From contig JAMLIC010000011.1 of the NCBI GenBank assembly GCA_023954375.1, positions 124,001-188,000 on the forward strand: a DNA stretch of 64,000 nucleotides, given 5' to 3'. The DNA is from Planctomycetota bacterium (GTDB lineage Bacteria; Planctomycetota; J058). The notes under the pieces were generated by a model that had not been told where the DNA came from, did no database searches, and saw only the letters and a list, made by a program, of their open reading frames with translations. Of the stretch, positions 49,576-62,514 are shown piece by piece. Numbering within the stretch: position 1 is the first letter of the stretch; each line of letters starts with the position of its first letter. The position numbers and the translations under genes are program-made.

Positions 49576-51290
49576 CTACCGCGGGAGGTCGCCGGGACGG
49601 GCGCGCTTCGGGCGGCGCGGGCGCTCCGGCGCCGGCTCCTCGCGGCGGGCGCGGCCGGGGCGCCCGCGGTCCTGCGGCGGCTCCTCGCGGCGGGCGCGGC
49701 CCGAGCGGCCCCGCTCGGGCCGGCACGCCCGGCCGGGCTCGTCGCGGGCGGCGCGGACCCGGGCGGAGCGGGGCCGCGGCTCGGCCGGCCCCTCCCGTCG
49801 CCGCGGCCGCGGCCGCGCGGCGGGCGCGGGCGGTCGTCCTGCTCGAAGCGGCCGCGCCGGGGCGGCCCCTTGCGCTCGAAGCGGCCCGGGCGGCCGGGCC
49901 CGGCCTGGCGCTCGCGGCGGGCGAAGCGCGCGCGCTCGGCGGCGAAGGCCGGGCCGAGGTCGTAGCCGGGCTCCCCCTCGAGGTCGGCGGCGGCGTCGAG
50001 GAGCCGCGCCACGAGCCCGACCGGGCCGTCGCTGTGGGGGGTGGCGTCGACGAGGCGGCGGGCGCTCTCGAGCGCCTCGGGCGTGCGCTCGATCACCCCC
50101 TCGCCCAGGAGCCGCTCGGCCAGGAGCTCGACCCGCCGGCGCCGGATCTCGCCCGGGCCGGGGAGGTCGCGCCAGTCGATCTTCACGCGCGCGCGCTTCG
50201 TCATGAAGCCGAAGCCGGTCCGCTCGCGCTGCGAGACGAGCGACAGCGCGACCCCCTTGCGCCCGGCGCGGCCGGTGCGGCCGCTCCGGTGGATGTAGGT
50301 CTCGTGCGTGTCGGCGAGCGAGAAGTGGATCACGTGGCTCGTGGCCGGGACGTCGATGCCGCGCGCGGCGACGTCGGTGGCCACGAGCACGTGGCAGCGC
50401 CCCTCGCGGAAGGCGTCGAGCGCCCGGTTGCGCGCGCGCTGCTGGAGCTCGCCCGAGATCAAGGCGGCCGGGATCCCGAGCAGCGGCAGCCGCTCGGAGA
50501 GCTCGCGCGCCTGCTCGCGCGTGGCGCAGAAGACGACGGTGCGCTCGGGCCGCTCGTAGAGGAGCAGGTTGGCCAGGGCCTCCGGCTTGCCCTGGTCCGG
50601 CACCCCGTAGGCCACGTGCTCGATGTCGGCGTGCGCCACGGACGCGGCGTCGATCACGACCTTTCGCGGGTCCTTCGTGTTGCGGCGCGCCAGCGCCTCG
50701 ACCTCGGGCGGCATCGTCGCCGAGAACATGAGCGTGCGCCGCTCAGGTGGCGTCGCGGCGAGGATCGCGTCCAGCTCGTCCTTGAAGCCGAGGTCGAGGA
50801 GGTGGTCCCCCTCGTCGAGGACGACGGCCCGGAGCGCCGACGGGTCGAGGCTCTCGCGCTGGAGGTGGTCGAGCACGCGGCCGGGGGTGCCGATCACGAG
50901 CTGCGGGCGCGGCACGGCCAGGCCCTGCAGCTGCGCGTTCATGTCGGCGCCGCCGGTGAGGGCGATGCAGCGCACGTCCAGGGCGCGCGCGAGCGGCGCC
51001 AGCGCCTTGGCGATCTGTAGCGCGAGCTCGCGCGTGGGCGCGATCACCAGCGCCTGCGGCCCGTGGACCGCCCCGTCGAACGCGTCGAGGAGCGGCAGGC
51101 CGAACGCGAGCGTCTTGCCCGAGCCGGTGCGCGCCTGCACCAGCAGGTCGCGGCCCAGGCCCGCGGCGAGGCACGCCGTCTGGACGGGGGTGGGGTGGGT
51201 GAAGCCGAGGGCGGCGAGGGCGGCCTTGAGCTCGGGGCGCAGGGCGGCGTCGGCGAAGGTCTCGGGGGCGTCGGCGGGGGGCTCGGTCAT
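49576..51290 (-). CDS. DEAD-box RNA helicase with basic C-terminal tail (tail frameshifted)
   Basis: Starts at the ATG at 51290 (MTEPPADAPETF). All helicase motifs are visible: Q motif (FADAALRPELKAALAALGFTHPTPVQ), Walker A ARTGSGKT, PTRELALQ, TPGRVLDHL, motif II as DEGD in place of DEAD, SATMP, and motifs V-VI ATDVAARGIDVP and HRSGRTGRAGRKG. The arginine/glycine tail begins at about residue 430. Read straight, the frame ends at 49548 with atypical codons. A one-base shift near 49797-49820 gives a tail of full GC3 bias with RARREEP repeats ending at 49576. RhlE-type role in RNA unwinding or ribosome assembly. It sits last in the chaperone run. Confidence 0.85.
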
Positions 51291-51334
51291 CAGCGCATCA
51301 TGCCACGCCGGACGGGGGGCGCGGGGCGCCCGCG

Positions 51335-51868
51335 TCACCCGGCGCGGAGGACGCGGCGCCAGCGCACGTGGGGCAGGTCGTGGCCGCCCATCGACTTCAC
51401 GGCCCGTGGCCCGGGCTCGAAGCCCAGGCGCGCGTAGAAGCGCTCGGCGCGGACGTTGCCCTCGAGCGCCCAGAGCGTCACCTCGACCGCGGCGGGGAAG
51501 GCGGCGGCCAGGTCGTCGAGCGCGTGCTCGAGGAGGCGCCGTCCGAGGCCCCGCCCGAGCAGGTCGGGCTGCACGTAGATGGCGTGGACCTCGACCGCGC
51601 GCGCGGGGTCGAGGTCGTCGTCGCGCGCGGGCCCGGTGACCGCGAACCCGAGGAGCGCCTCCTCGCGCAGGAGCAGCCACGTGCGGACGCCCGGGGCGGG
51701 CGCGGCGAGGCGCTCGCGCCGGTCGCGCGCCCACTGCTCGACCGAGAGCGCGTCGAGCAGGGCGTCGGGGACGAGCCCGCTGTAGGCCCGCCGCCAGGTC
51801 GCGACGTGCAGGGCCGCGACGGCCGGGGCGTCCTCGGGCGCGGCGAGACGCAGCCGGAGCGGCTCCAC
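51335..51868 (-). CDS. GNAT family N-acetyltransferase
   Basis: A 177-residue single-domain GNAT protein. It begins LRLRLAAPEDAPAVAALHVATWRRAY and has the acetyl-CoA-binding motif A, VHAIYVQPDLLGRGLGRRLLEHAL, then ALEGNVRAERFYARLGFEPG (motif B). The substrate is not evident; RimI or antibiotic acetyltransferase functions are both possible. It lies 6 bp from the upstream GspG-like membrane protein and 44 bp before the helicase, so co-transcription with both is likely. Confidence 0.85.
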   Translation of the reverse strand: MEPLRLRLAAPEDAPAVAALHVATWRRAYSGLVPDALLDALSVEQWARDRRERLAAPAPGVRTWLLLREEALLGFAVTGPARDDDLDPARAVEVHAIYVQPDLLGRGLGRRLLEHALDDLAAAFPAAVEVTLWALEGNVRAERFYARLGFEPGPRAVKSMGGHDLPHVRWRRVLRAG

Positions 51869-51873
51869 GGGCC

Positions 51874-53460
51874 TCAGGCCTGGGGCGGACCGCCCGCCGC
51901 GTCGGCCGGCTTGTCGCCGGGCGCGGCGGGGGCCGGCGGCGCGCCGTACTCGAACGGCTGCTCGTCGTGGTCCTCCGCCTCCTCCTCCATCATGATCTCG
52001 GTGTAGTCCTCGCCCTCGACCTCCTTGCGCAGGAGGAAGTAGACGGTGGTCTGGGCGCTGAGGAAGTAGGCGATGCAGTAGCCGTAGAGGAGCAGGCGCG
52101 CGAGGTTGATCCAGAAGCGCGCCCCGGCCGCGGCGAACTTGAGCGACGGCTCGATGAACGGCGCGATGTTCAGCTCCTCCCCCATGCCCAGGGCGACGCC
52201 CTTGCCCTGGTATCCGTACATGTCGTCGTGCGTCGCCTCGGGGCCCGGGTCCTTGCCGCGCGAGAACAGGTCGTAGGGCTGGCCGCCGCGGCCGTCACGG
52301 CGGTAGCCGAAGGGGTTGCCCCAGGCGTCGCGGGGCGGCGCGTCCATGAACAGGTAGGGCCCCCGCCAGCCCCCGATCGGCTGGCCGGCGCGCGTCCCCG
52401 GCGCGAGCAGCTCCTCGAGCGACTCGGGGTAGGCCCCGGTGTGCTCCTTGAAGCGCTCGAGGGCGTACTCGACGCCCTGCCGGTAGTAGATGTTCCCCGC
52501 CTCGTCGGGGCGGTAGCGGCGGCCGATCACCTGGCCGTAGAGGAAGTCGGCCCGCCCGGGGACGTAGACGACCTCGAGGTCGCGGGGGACGCGGGTCGTC
52601 TCCGCCTTGCGCATGGCCTCATCGACGGTGATCGTCCGCGCCGTCTCGCCGAGCCCCCACGCGCCGACGGCCAGGCTGCGCACGCTCACCTCGATGAAGG
52701 TGAGGCCGAGGAACACGACGATCCCCAGGTAGAGGAACGTCGTCAGGTAGGTGACGAGCAGGTTCCAGGGGCGGGCCAGCACGTAGTCCCAGGCCCGGCT
52801 CACGCCGTCGAACGCGTCCGACACCTCGGTCGAGATCGCGGCCGCGGCGAGGTTGAAGCCCAGCACGCCGAGGGCGCCGGCGAGCACGATCAGGAACGAC
52901 GACACGAGCACGAGGCCGAAGAACAGGCCGAGCAGCACGCCGCCCACGTACGGGATGCGGCCGATCCAGCCGGCGATCGTGGCGTTCGTGAGCAGGTAGA
53001 AGAAGCCGATGATGATCAGGACGAAGGCGATCGAGCCGATGTTCGAGAGGAACTTCCGGGCCCCGAAGCGGAGCGCGTCCTTGAGCTCGAGCCCCTCCTC
53101 GCGGGCGAGCTTCATGGCGGCGATGCGCGTGATCGCGCCGGCGAGGAAGGCCCACACCGCGACCGACCAGATGGCGAAGGCCGCCCACACGTAGCCGGCG
53201 AACTCGGTCCAGGTGGCGCTCCAGCCGCCGATCCGCGCCACCACCTGCCCCGGGTAGCCGAAGAAGCTGGAGAGGTTGCCGAGCATGCCCGCCAGCAGCC
53301 GGCACGAGCCCTCGCCGGGGACGCCGAGCGCCTCCTCGATGGCCCGGACGCCGGCGTAATAGACGAGGAGCCCGAGCGCCGCGATGAGCACGGCGTTGCC
53401 GTTGTGCGGCACCTTCAGGCCATCGAAGAGCCCGCGCCGCTCCTGGCTGAAGCCCTCCAC
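51874..53460 (-). CDS. Membrane protein with an embedded GspG-like pseudopilin domain
   Basis: 528 residues from the GTG at 53460 (AGGAAGGTGG upstream). About six helices occupy residues 20-300: AVLIAALGLLVYYAGV, VWAAFAIWSVAVWAFLAGAI, SIAFVLIIIGFFYLL, GLFFGLVLVSSFLIVLAGALGVLG, TTFLYLGIVVFLGLTFIEV. Residues 325-425 then match the C-terminal globular part of type II secretion GspG: YALERFKEHTGAYPESLEELL, GGWRGPYLFMDAPPRDAWGNPFGYRR, PYDLFSRGKDPGPEATHDD. One more helix follows (LYGYCIAYFLSAQTTVYFLLRKE) and an acidic tail. The pilin N-terminal helix is absent. I know no named family with this order. It follows grpE in the same run. Confidence 0.7.
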   Translation of the reverse strand: MEGFSQERRGLFDGLKVPHNGNAVLIAALGLLVYYAGVRAIEEALGVPGEGSCRLLAGMLGNLSSFFGYPGQVVARIGGWSATWTEFAGYVWAAFAIWSVAVWAFLAGAITRIAAMKLAREEGLELKDALRFGARKFLSNIGSIAFVLIIIGFFYLLTNATIAGWIGRIPYVGGVLLGLFFGLVLVSSFLIVLAGALGVLGFNLAAAAISTEVSDAFDGVSRAWDYVLARPWNLLVTYLTTFLYLGIVVFLGLTFIEVSVRSLAVGAWGLGETARTITVDEAMRKAETTRVPRDLEVVYVPGRADFLYGQVIGRRYRPDEAGNIYYRQGVEYALERFKEHTGAYPESLEELLAPGTRAGQPIGGWRGPYLFMDAPPRDAWGNPFGYRRDGRGGQPYDLFSRGKDPGPEATHDDMYGYQGKGVALGMGEELNIAPFIEPSLKFAAAGARFWINLARLLLYGYCIAYFLSAQTTVYFLLRKEVEGEDYTEIMMEEEAEDHDEQPFEYGAPPAPAAPGDKPADAAGGPPQA

Positions 53461-53633
53461 CGGTCCACCTTCCTCTGGGTCAGGTGCGCCCGCCCCGCGG
53501 CGCACGGAGGTGCGCGCTGGGGTCGCCGCGCGCGAAGGGGGCGAATGGTATCACCCCCGGCGCGCCGTTGGCAAACGAGGCCGGCGCCCCTCCGCGCCCG
53601 GAGGGTCGGCCACCATCCGCGGTGAGCCCTCGA

Positions 53634-54221
53634 CTACGCTTGCTCGGGGACGGGCTGCGGCGGCGGCGACGGCGCCGGCTTGCGCACGCCCACCTGCGCC
53701 GGGCGGAGCACCAGGTCGCCGATCGTGTAGCCGGCGCGGGCGACGAACGAGACCTCCTCGCGCGCGAGGCCGGCGACCTCCTCGACGGCGATCGCCTGGT
53801 GCCGCTCCGGGTCGAACGGCGTCCCCTTGGCCACGTCCATGGCCGAGACGCCCTGGTGGCCGAGCTGCCGGCGCAGCTCCTCGCGCACCATCTCGACGCC
53901 CTGCTTGACCGCCTGCGGGTCGGCCCCGCGCTCGATCGAGCCGGCGGCGAGGTCGATCGCGTCGAACACCGACAGGAGCCCCGACAGGACGTCGCGCACG
54001 GCGTCCTGGGTCCACTTGGCCCGGTCGCGCTGGACGCGCTTCTGGAAGTTCTGGAACTCCGCGCTCACGCGCGCGAGCCGGTCGAAGAGCTCGTCGCGCT
54101 CCTTCCGCAGCGCGTCGAGCTCGCCCGCGGCCGGCGCGGCGGCCTCGCCCCCGGCCTCGCCTCCGGCCTCACCCTGGGCGGAGACCTCCGGCTCGTCATC
54201 GGGCGTCGCATCAGCGGTCAT
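53634..54221 (-). CDS. grpE: GrpE nucleotide exchange factor
   Basis: A 195-residue protein, from the ATG at 54221. An acidic/alanine N-terminal tail is followed by a long helix (LDALRKERDELFDRLARVSAEFQNFQKRVQRDRAKW) and the C-terminal beta domain (VSAMDVAKGTPFDPERHQAI, VARAGYTIGDLVLRPAQVGV). GrpE releases ADP from DnaK. It lies 21 bp downstream of dnaJ; dnaK is not in the window. Confidence 0.93.
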   Translation of the reverse strand: MTADATPDDEPEVSAQGEAGGEAGGEAAAPAAGELDALRKERDELFDRLARVSAEFQNFQKRVQRDRAKWTQDAVRDVLSGLLSVFDAIDLAAGSIERGADPQAVKQGVEMVREELRRQLGHQGVSAMDVAKGTPFDPERHQAIAVEEVAGLAREEVSFVARAGYTIGDLVLRPAQVGVRKPAPSPPPQPVPEQA

Positions 54222-54241
54222 GTCTGGTCTCGCTCGCTGTC

Positions 54242-55375
54242 CTAGCTCTCGAAGTAGCCCTTGAGCTTCTCGAAGAACGACTTCCGCTGCGGGCTGACGT
54301 GGGTGTCCTCGGTCTCGGCGAGCTGCCGCAGCAGCTCCTCCTGCTTCTTGGTGAGCTTCCGCGGCACCTCGACGACGACCCGGATCACCTCGTCGCCGCG
54401 GACGCCCGTGTGCGGGTCGACGATCCCCTTGCCCTGCAGCGTGTAGAGGTCGCCCGACTGCGTGCCCCGCTTGACCTTGAGCGTCTCCTTGCCGTCGATC
54501 GTCGGGACCTCGATCGTGGTCCCCAGCGCCGCCTGCGTGAACGTGATCGGCAGCTCGAGGAGGACGTGGCTCTCCTGGCGGGCGAAGAACTCGTGCGGGC
54601 GGACGCGGATCACGCACTGCAGGTCGCCGTTGGGGGCGCCGGGGTCGCCCGGCTCCCCCTCGCCCGGGACGCGCAGGAGCGTCCCCTCGTCGACGCCCGC
54701 GGGGACCCGCACCTCGACCTCGCGGCGCCGCCCGATCCGCCCCCGCCCGTCGCACTCCTCGCACGGGTCGCGCACGACCTTGCCCTCGCCGCGGCAGCGG
54801 GGGCAGCCGGTCTGGATCTGGAAGAAGCCGGTCGACTGGATCACGGAGCCGCGGCCGCCGCACAGCTCGCACGTCGCGGGCGACGTGCCCCGCTTCGCGC
54901 CGCTGCCCTGGCAGTCGAGGCACCGCTCGGCGCGCGTGTAGACGACGCTCTTGGTCGTGCCGCGCGCCGCCTCGAGGAAGTCGAGGGTGAGCTCGATCCG
55001 CAGCGTGGCGCCCGCCCGCGGCCCGCCGCGCCGGCCGCCCCGCCCGCCGAAGAAGCTCTCGAAGATCCCGCCGCCGAAGATGTCGGCGAACGACTCGAAG
55101 ATGCTCTCGTACGAGGCGCTCCCCGCGGCGGTCGCGCCGACGCCGGCGTGGCCGAAGCGGTCGTAGCGGGCGCGCTTCTCCGGGTCGGAGAGGACCTCGT
55201 AGGCCTCGGCCGCCTCCTTGAAGCGGGCCTCGGCCTCGGCGTCGCCCGGGTTCTTGTCGGGGTGGTTCTTGATGGCCGCCTGGCGGAAGGCCTTCTTGAT
55301 CGTGGCCTCGTCCGCGCCCCGCTCGACCCCGAGGACCTCGTAGTAGTCGCGCTTGCTGCTCACCTGGGGTGCCAC
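54242..55375 (-). CDS. dnaJ: DnaJ co-chaperone
   Basis: 377 residues from the GTG at 55375, chosen for the GGAGGGA box; a GTG at 55363 is also in frame. The J domain has HPD (AAIKNHPDKNPGD), followed by a Gly/Phe region with FGGRGGRRGG. The cysteine-rich zinc region has four repeats (CLDCQGSG, CELCGGRG, CPRCRGEG, CEECDGRG), and the C-terminal substrate-binding domains are present (VPAGVDEGTLLRVPGEGEPG). It stimulates DnaK. It forms a chaperone operon with grpE. Confidence 0.93.
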   Translation of the reverse strand: MAPQVSSKRDYYEVLGVERGADEATIKKAFRQAAIKNHPDKNPGDAEAEARFKEAAEAYEVLSDPEKRARYDRFGHAGVGATAAGSASYESIFESFADIFGGGIFESFFGGRGGRRGGPRAGATLRIELTLDFLEAARGTTKSVVYTRAERCLDCQGSGAKRGTSPATCELCGGRGSVIQSTGFFQIQTGCPRCRGEGKVVRDPCEECDGRGRIGRRREVEVRVPAGVDEGTLLRVPGEGEPGDPGAPNGDLQCVIRVRPHEFFARQESHVLLELPITFTQAALGTTIEVPTIDGKETLKVKRGTQSGDLYTLQGKGIVDPHTGVRGDEVIRVVVEVPRKLTKKQEELLRQLAETEDTHVSPQRKSFFEKLKGYFES

Positions 55376-55416
55376 CCGCTCCCTCCGTCCCGCCGACGTC
55401 GCCCCGGCGAAAACGC

Positions 55417-55444
55417 CGCGAGCGGCCACGGTCGGCCGCTCGCG
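55417..55444. terminator. 11-bp stem hairpin ahead of dnaJ
   Basis: CGCGAGCGGCC, loop ACGGTC, GGCCGCTCGCG, a perfect stem in the 145-bp groEL2-dnaJ spacer. Together with 55478-55509 it could uncouple the two chaperone sub-operons. Confidence 0.55.
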
Positions 55445-55477
55445 ACAGCCCGTCCGGGCCTGAAGATACTGACACGC

Positions 55478-55509
55478 GCCCGGCGCGGTGAGAACCGACC
55501 GCGCCGGGC
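55478..55509. terminator. 12-bp stem hairpin after groEL2
   Basis: GCCCGGCGCGGT pairs perfectly with ACCGCGCCGGGC around an 8-base loop, 11 bases after the groEL2 stop. It is the strongest terminator-like stem in the window, although no T tract follows. Confidence 0.65.
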
Positions 55510-55520
55510 TCGCGCTGCGG

Positions 55521-57429
<1,909 letters not shown>

Positions 57430-57498
57430 GGTGGACTCCAGGGTTGGGCCCGTGGCCCGGTAGTTGGTTTCTTCGCGTGTGGGGTTCGTGACGGCGAC

Positions 57499-57523
57499 GG
57501 GGCCGCGCGCGCGGCGCGGCCCC
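57499..57523. terminator. Strong hairpin between groEL1 and groES
   Basis: GGGGCCGCGC, loop GCGCG, GCGCGGCCCC: a perfect 10-bp stem 13 bases downstream of the groEL1 stop. It may attenuate read-through or stabilise a processed groEL1 end, making groES-groEL2 levels independent. Confidence 0.6.
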
Positions 57524-57536
57524 GCCGGGCCGCCGG

Positions 57537-59168
<1,632 letters not shown>

Positions 59169-59250
59169 GGAGGCCCTCCCTGCAGTGCGTGTTGGTCGTG
59201 CGCCAGAGCGGCGCGTGTGGTGGTTCGGCGCCCGGCGGGCGCCCCGAGCC

Positions 59251-59276
59251 CTGGCGGTCAGCGGCTGTACCGCCAG
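59251..59276. promoter_or_regulatory. 8-10-8 inverted repeat upstream of groEL1
   Basis: CTGGCGGT, 10 bases, ACCGCCAG, centred about 95 bases before the groEL1 ATG. The geometry is near that of CIRCE (9-9-9), the HrcA operator, but the sequence differs; no TTAGCACTC was found. It may be a heat-shock operator of another type. The rest of the 358-bp spacer 59169-59526 contains no gene. Confidence 0.45.
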
Positions 59277-59439
59277 CGGCACGCCCTGTCGCCAGGCACG
59301 GGCAGCGCCGGATGCAACGCCGGTGCCGGCCCCGCGATCGCCCAAGTGTTTGCGGGACAAGCGAGCTCGCCCGCGTCCGCGCTGCCAATTCGATCGGCGG
59401 TCGGGCCCGCTGCCTGTCACTTTGGCGGAGCCGGCGCGG

Positions 59440-59469
59440 TTGCGGGCGCTCCCGGGGCTCGGCTATAGT
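59440..59469 (+). promoter_or_regulatory. Sigma70-like promoter for the RTxxL-repeat FHA gene
   Basis: TTGCGG (59440-59445), 18 bases, TATAGT (59464-59469), 57 bases before the ATG at 59527. It is one of few AT-rich islands in this GC-rich DNA. Confidence 0.5.
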
Positions 59470-59526
59470 CCTGCTCGTTGCACGACTTGCGCGTGCCTGA
59501 CCCGGCACCGAGGATCGCCCCAGCCG

Positions 59527-61971
59527 ATGCCTGATCCGCGCCCGTCGCTCGTGGTCCTCGAGGCAGGCGACCAGGCCGACAAGGGCAAGGTCTACCCCCT
59601 CGACGGCAAGAGCACCTTCACGCTCGGCCGGGGCCACCAGGTCGACATCCCCGTGATGGACATCAAGTGCTCGCGCGAGCACTGCCGGATCGAGCGCCGC
59701 GCCGACGGCTACTACCTCGTGGACCTGGGCTCCACCAACGGGACGAAGGTCAATGGCAAGCGGCTGAAGAAGAAGTCGGAGCGGCCGCTCGAGCCGGGCG
59801 ACCAGGTGCAGCTCGGGCTGTGGACGCTCTCGTTCCAGGGCCCGCGGGCCGCGGCCACCGTGGTGGCCGCCCCGGCCCCGCCCCAGGTGAAGGCCGCGCC
59901 TGACCCCTTCGACTTCGACTTCGGCGACCTCGACGCCGCCCCGCCGGCCCCCTCCGTCCAGACACAGGTCGCGCCCCCGGCGCCGGCCGCCAAGGCGAAG
60001 ACGACGCCGCCGCCCGCGCCCCGACCCAAGCCGGCGCCGGACCCGCCGCCGTCCCCGCCTCCCCCGCAGGCGCCCCCCCCGGAGGCGGACGACGCCGCCG
60101 CCCTGCGCACCTTCGTGTTCGACGAGCAGCCGGAGTTCTCGCCGCCGGTCGAGGCGGTCGCGGACGCGGCCGATGCCGCCGCGCTCCGGGACTTCGTGTT
60201 CGACGGCGCCCCGCCGCCGGCGCCGGCGCCGCGCCCGCAGGCGGGTCCGCCGCCGGTCACGGACGACCCGTTCGCGTTCGACTTCGAGTCGGCGCTCTCG
60301 GCGCCGCCCGCGCCGCCGCCCCCCGCGCCGCCCGCCCCTCGCCCCGCCGAGGGTCGAACGGAGCCGCCCGCGGTCGACCGGACCATCATCCTCGACGACA
60401 TGCCCGCGTTCGACGCGGCGCCGTCGCCGCCCCCGCCCGGACCCGAGGCGATCGACCGGACACTGCTGCTCGACGACATGCCCTCGTTCGAGCCGGCGCC
60501 GGCCGCGCCGGCCGCGCCGCCCCCGCCCGGGCCCGAGGCGATCGACCGGACCCTCGTGCTGGACGACATGCCGTCGTTCGAGCCCACCCCGGCCGCGCCG
60601 CCGCCGCCCCCGCCCGGGCCCGAGGCGATCGACCGGACCCTCGTGCTGGACGACATGCCGTCGTTCGAGCCGACGCCACCCCCGCCCGCGCCGGCCGCGC
60701 CGCCCCCACCGGGGCCCGAGGCGATCGACCGGACCCTCGTGCTGGACGACATGCCCTCGTTCGAGCCCGCGCCGGCCGCGCCGCCCCCGCCCGGGCCCGA
60801 GGCGATCGACCGGACGCTCGTGCTGGACGACATGCCCTCGTTCGAGCCGACGCCCGCCGCCGCGCCCGCGTTCGACCCGGAGCCCGCGGTCCCCGACGAG
60901 GCGGGCGGGCACACGATGGTCCTGGACGCCGTCCCCGAGTTCCCCGACCTCCAGGTCGAGGTCGAGCCGGCGCCGCCGCCGCCCGCATCGCCCCGCCCCG
61001 CCCCGCGTCCTCCGCTCGCCCCCCCGCCGCCCCTCCCGCCGACGCCGAAGGCGCCCGTGGCGGCGAAGGCGCCCGCGCCGCCGCCGCCGAAGGCGCCGGC
61101 GGCGAAGGCACCCCCGCCGCCGCCGGTCTTCGAGCTCGATGCGGTGTTCGAGGCGGAGCCCGCCGACGAGGCCGAGACGCCGGGCCGCACGATGATGCTC
61201 GAGGCGGCCCCGGACTTCGGCGAGCTGGCCGACGACGACGGGGCGGCCGGGCGAACGCTCCTGTTCGACGAGCCCCCCGAGTTCGAGGCGTCCGCCGACG
61301 GGGAAGACGGTGGCGGCGGCGGCCGGACCATGGTCCTCGAGACCCCGGACTTCGGCCCGCCCGACGAGGAGCGCGACGAGCCCTCGCGGACGCTGCTCCT
61401 GGGCGAGACGCCCGCGTTCGACGAGCCGGCCGAGGACGAGGGGGGCGGGCGCACCATGCTCCTCGACACCCCGCCGGAGTTCGGGGCCGGGGACGAGGAC
61501 GAGCCCGCCAGCCGGACGATGATCCTCGACGAGCCGCCCGACTTCGACGGCCCCGGCCCCGCGTCCGACGACGACGACGAGGACGAGCCCGCCAGCCGGA
61601 CGATGATCCTCGACGAGCCGCCCGACTTCGACGGCCCCGGCCCCGGCCCCGCGTCCGAGGACGACGACGAGGACGAGCCCGCCAGCCGGACGATGATCCT
61701 CGACGAGCCGCCCGACTTCGACGGCCCCGGCCCCGCGTCCGAGGACGACGACGAGGACGAGCCCGCCAGCCGCACGATGATCCTCGACGAGCCGCCCGAC
61801 TTCGACGGCCCCGGCCCCGCGTCCGAGGACGACGACGAGGACGAGCCCGCCAGCCGGACGATGATCCTCGACGAGCCGCCCGACTTCGAGGCGGTCGGCG
61901 AGGAGGACGCGGACGAGGAGGAGGACGTCGCGGGCCGGACGATGCTCTTCGACGACCCCGACTTCAACTGA
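59527..61971 (+). CDS. FHA-domain protein with 20 copies of an RT-hydrophobic-acidic motif
   Basis: An 814-residue protein, from the ATG at 59527. Residues 1-105 are an FHA domain: [48 protein letters not shown], with the Arg, Ser and Asn that bind phosphothreonine. The rest is a Pro/Ala/acid-rich disordered chain. It carries 20 copies of a motif close to RT(hydrophobic x3)(D/E)xxPxF, six of them RT(I/L)xLDDMP(A/S)F and five [12 protein letters not shown]. Each has a Thr with acidic context and Leu/Val/Ile at +3, as FHA ligands often do. It may be a kinase-regulated scaffold whose phosphorylated repeats bind its own or other FHA domains. No membrane segment. Confidence 0.8.
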   Translation: MPDPRPSLVVLEAGDQADKGKVYPLDGKSTFTLGRGHQVDIPVMDIKCSREHCRIERRADGYYLVDLGSTNGTKVNGKRLKKKSERPLEPGDQVQLGLWTLSFQGPRAAATVVAAPAPPQVKAAPDPFDFDFGDLDAAPPAPSVQTQVAPPAPAAKAKTTPPPAPRPKPAPDPPPSPPPPQAPPPEADDAAALRTFVFDEQPEFSPPVEAVADAADAAALRDFVFDGAPPPAPAPRPQAGPPPVTDDPFAFDFESALSAPPAPPPPAPPAPRPAEGRTEPPAVDRTIILDDMPAFDAAPSPPPPGPEAIDRTLLLDDMPSFEPAPAAPAAPPPPGPEAIDRTLVLDDMPSFEPTPAAPPPPPPGPEAIDRTLVLDDMPSFEPTPPPPAPAAPPPPGPEAIDRTLVLDDMPSFEPAPAAPPPPGPEAIDRTLVLDDMPSFEPTPAAAPAFDPEPAVPDEAGGHTMVLDAVPEFPDLQVEVEPAPPPPASPRPAPRPPLAPPPPLPPTPKAPVAAKAPAPPPPKAPAAKAPPPPPVFELDAVFEAEPADEAETPGRTMMLEAAPDFGELADDDGAAGRTLLFDEPPEFEASADGEDGGGGGRTMVLETPDFGPPDEERDEPSRTLLLGETPAFDEPAEDEGGGRTMLLDTPPEFGAGDEDEPASRTMILDEPPDFDGPGPASDDDDEDEPASRTMILDEPPDFDGPGPGPASEDDDEDEPASRTMILDEPPDFDGPGPASEDDDEDEPASRTMILDEPPDFDGPGPASEDDDEDEPASRTMILDEPPDFEAVGEEDADEEEDVAGRTMLFDDPDFN
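60376..60849 (+). repeat. Tandem repeat array 1 in FHA gene (six copies)
   Basis: Six near-identical units encode RT(I/L/V)xLDDMP(A/S)FEP separated by proline/alanine linkers of varying length. The DNA identity between copies (GACCGGACCCTCGTGCTGGA) shows recent duplication. Confidence 0.9.
61494..61890 (+). repeat. Tandem repeat array 2 in FHA gene (five copies)
   Basis: Units start at 61501, 61585, 61675, 61759 and 61843, a period of 84 bp with one 90-bp unit. Each encodes [15 protein letters not shown] then a GP/acidic spacer. Near identity implies copy-number instability. Confidence 0.9.
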
Positions 61972-62190
61972 TGCGCGTGACGCCGTCGGACTGCGGTCCG
62001 GGCGGCCCCCGCCTCGCGACCGCCGCGGCCGCGGGCCTCCCGCTCGCTCCGGCGGCGCAACCGATGACGCGGTGTCCCGCCTGGCAGGCCGAGATGGTGG
62101 CCCCGGCGTGACCGGCCGGTGGCAGGCGCGGGCCAGGCTATGAACGGCCAACTGTCGGCGTGCGCGACGCCGACCGGCCATCGAGGACGC

Positions 62191-62514
62191 GTGCAGCAGC
62201 GCGAGCCCGAGCGCCTGGACCTGGTCGGCGGGCCCCATCCGGAGGCCTTCGCCGGGGAGATCCCGATCGACGCCCGGCACGTCGGCGACGACGACGACGT
62301 GCCGGACGCGCCGGCCGCGCCGCCCGCGCGACGGGGCGGCCCCGGCCACCGACCTGGCTGGGTGGACCCGCGCCTGCTCGACCCCGACGTGAAGGAGCGC
62401 GCCCGGCGCGTCGAGATCTACCGGCGCATGATCGAGGAGGACCCGCTCACGTCGCTCTTCGTGCGCCGTGACAGCCCCCCGCGGCGGCAGGCGCCCGTGC
62501 CCAGGATCATCTGA
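62191..62514 (+). CDS. Small hypothetical protein with charged C-terminal helix
   Basis: A 107-residue protein from the GTG at 62191, which has GAGG four bases upstream; an ATG at 62140 is the alternative. The N-terminal half is acidic and disordered (DDDDVPDAP). Residues 60-95 ([37 protein letters not shown]) are a charged helix. Not recognised. Its 3' end overlaps the convergent DTW gene by 8 bp. The 219 bp before it (61972-62190) show no clear features. Confidence 0.5.
   Translation: MQQREPERLDLVGGPHPEAFAGEIPIDARHVGDDDDVPDAPAAPPARRGGPGHRPGWVDPRLLDPDVKERARRVEIYRRMIEEDPLTSLFVRRDSPPRRQAPVPRII

Noticed and set aside
59169..59526. CIRCE element before groEL1
   Set aside because: No TTAGCACTC/GAGTGCTAA pair is present; only the different 8-10-8 dyad was kept.
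61494..61890. CRISPR-like or non-coding tandem array
   Set aside because: The 84-bp repeats stay in frame and encode [12 protein letters not shown] units within the FHA protein.
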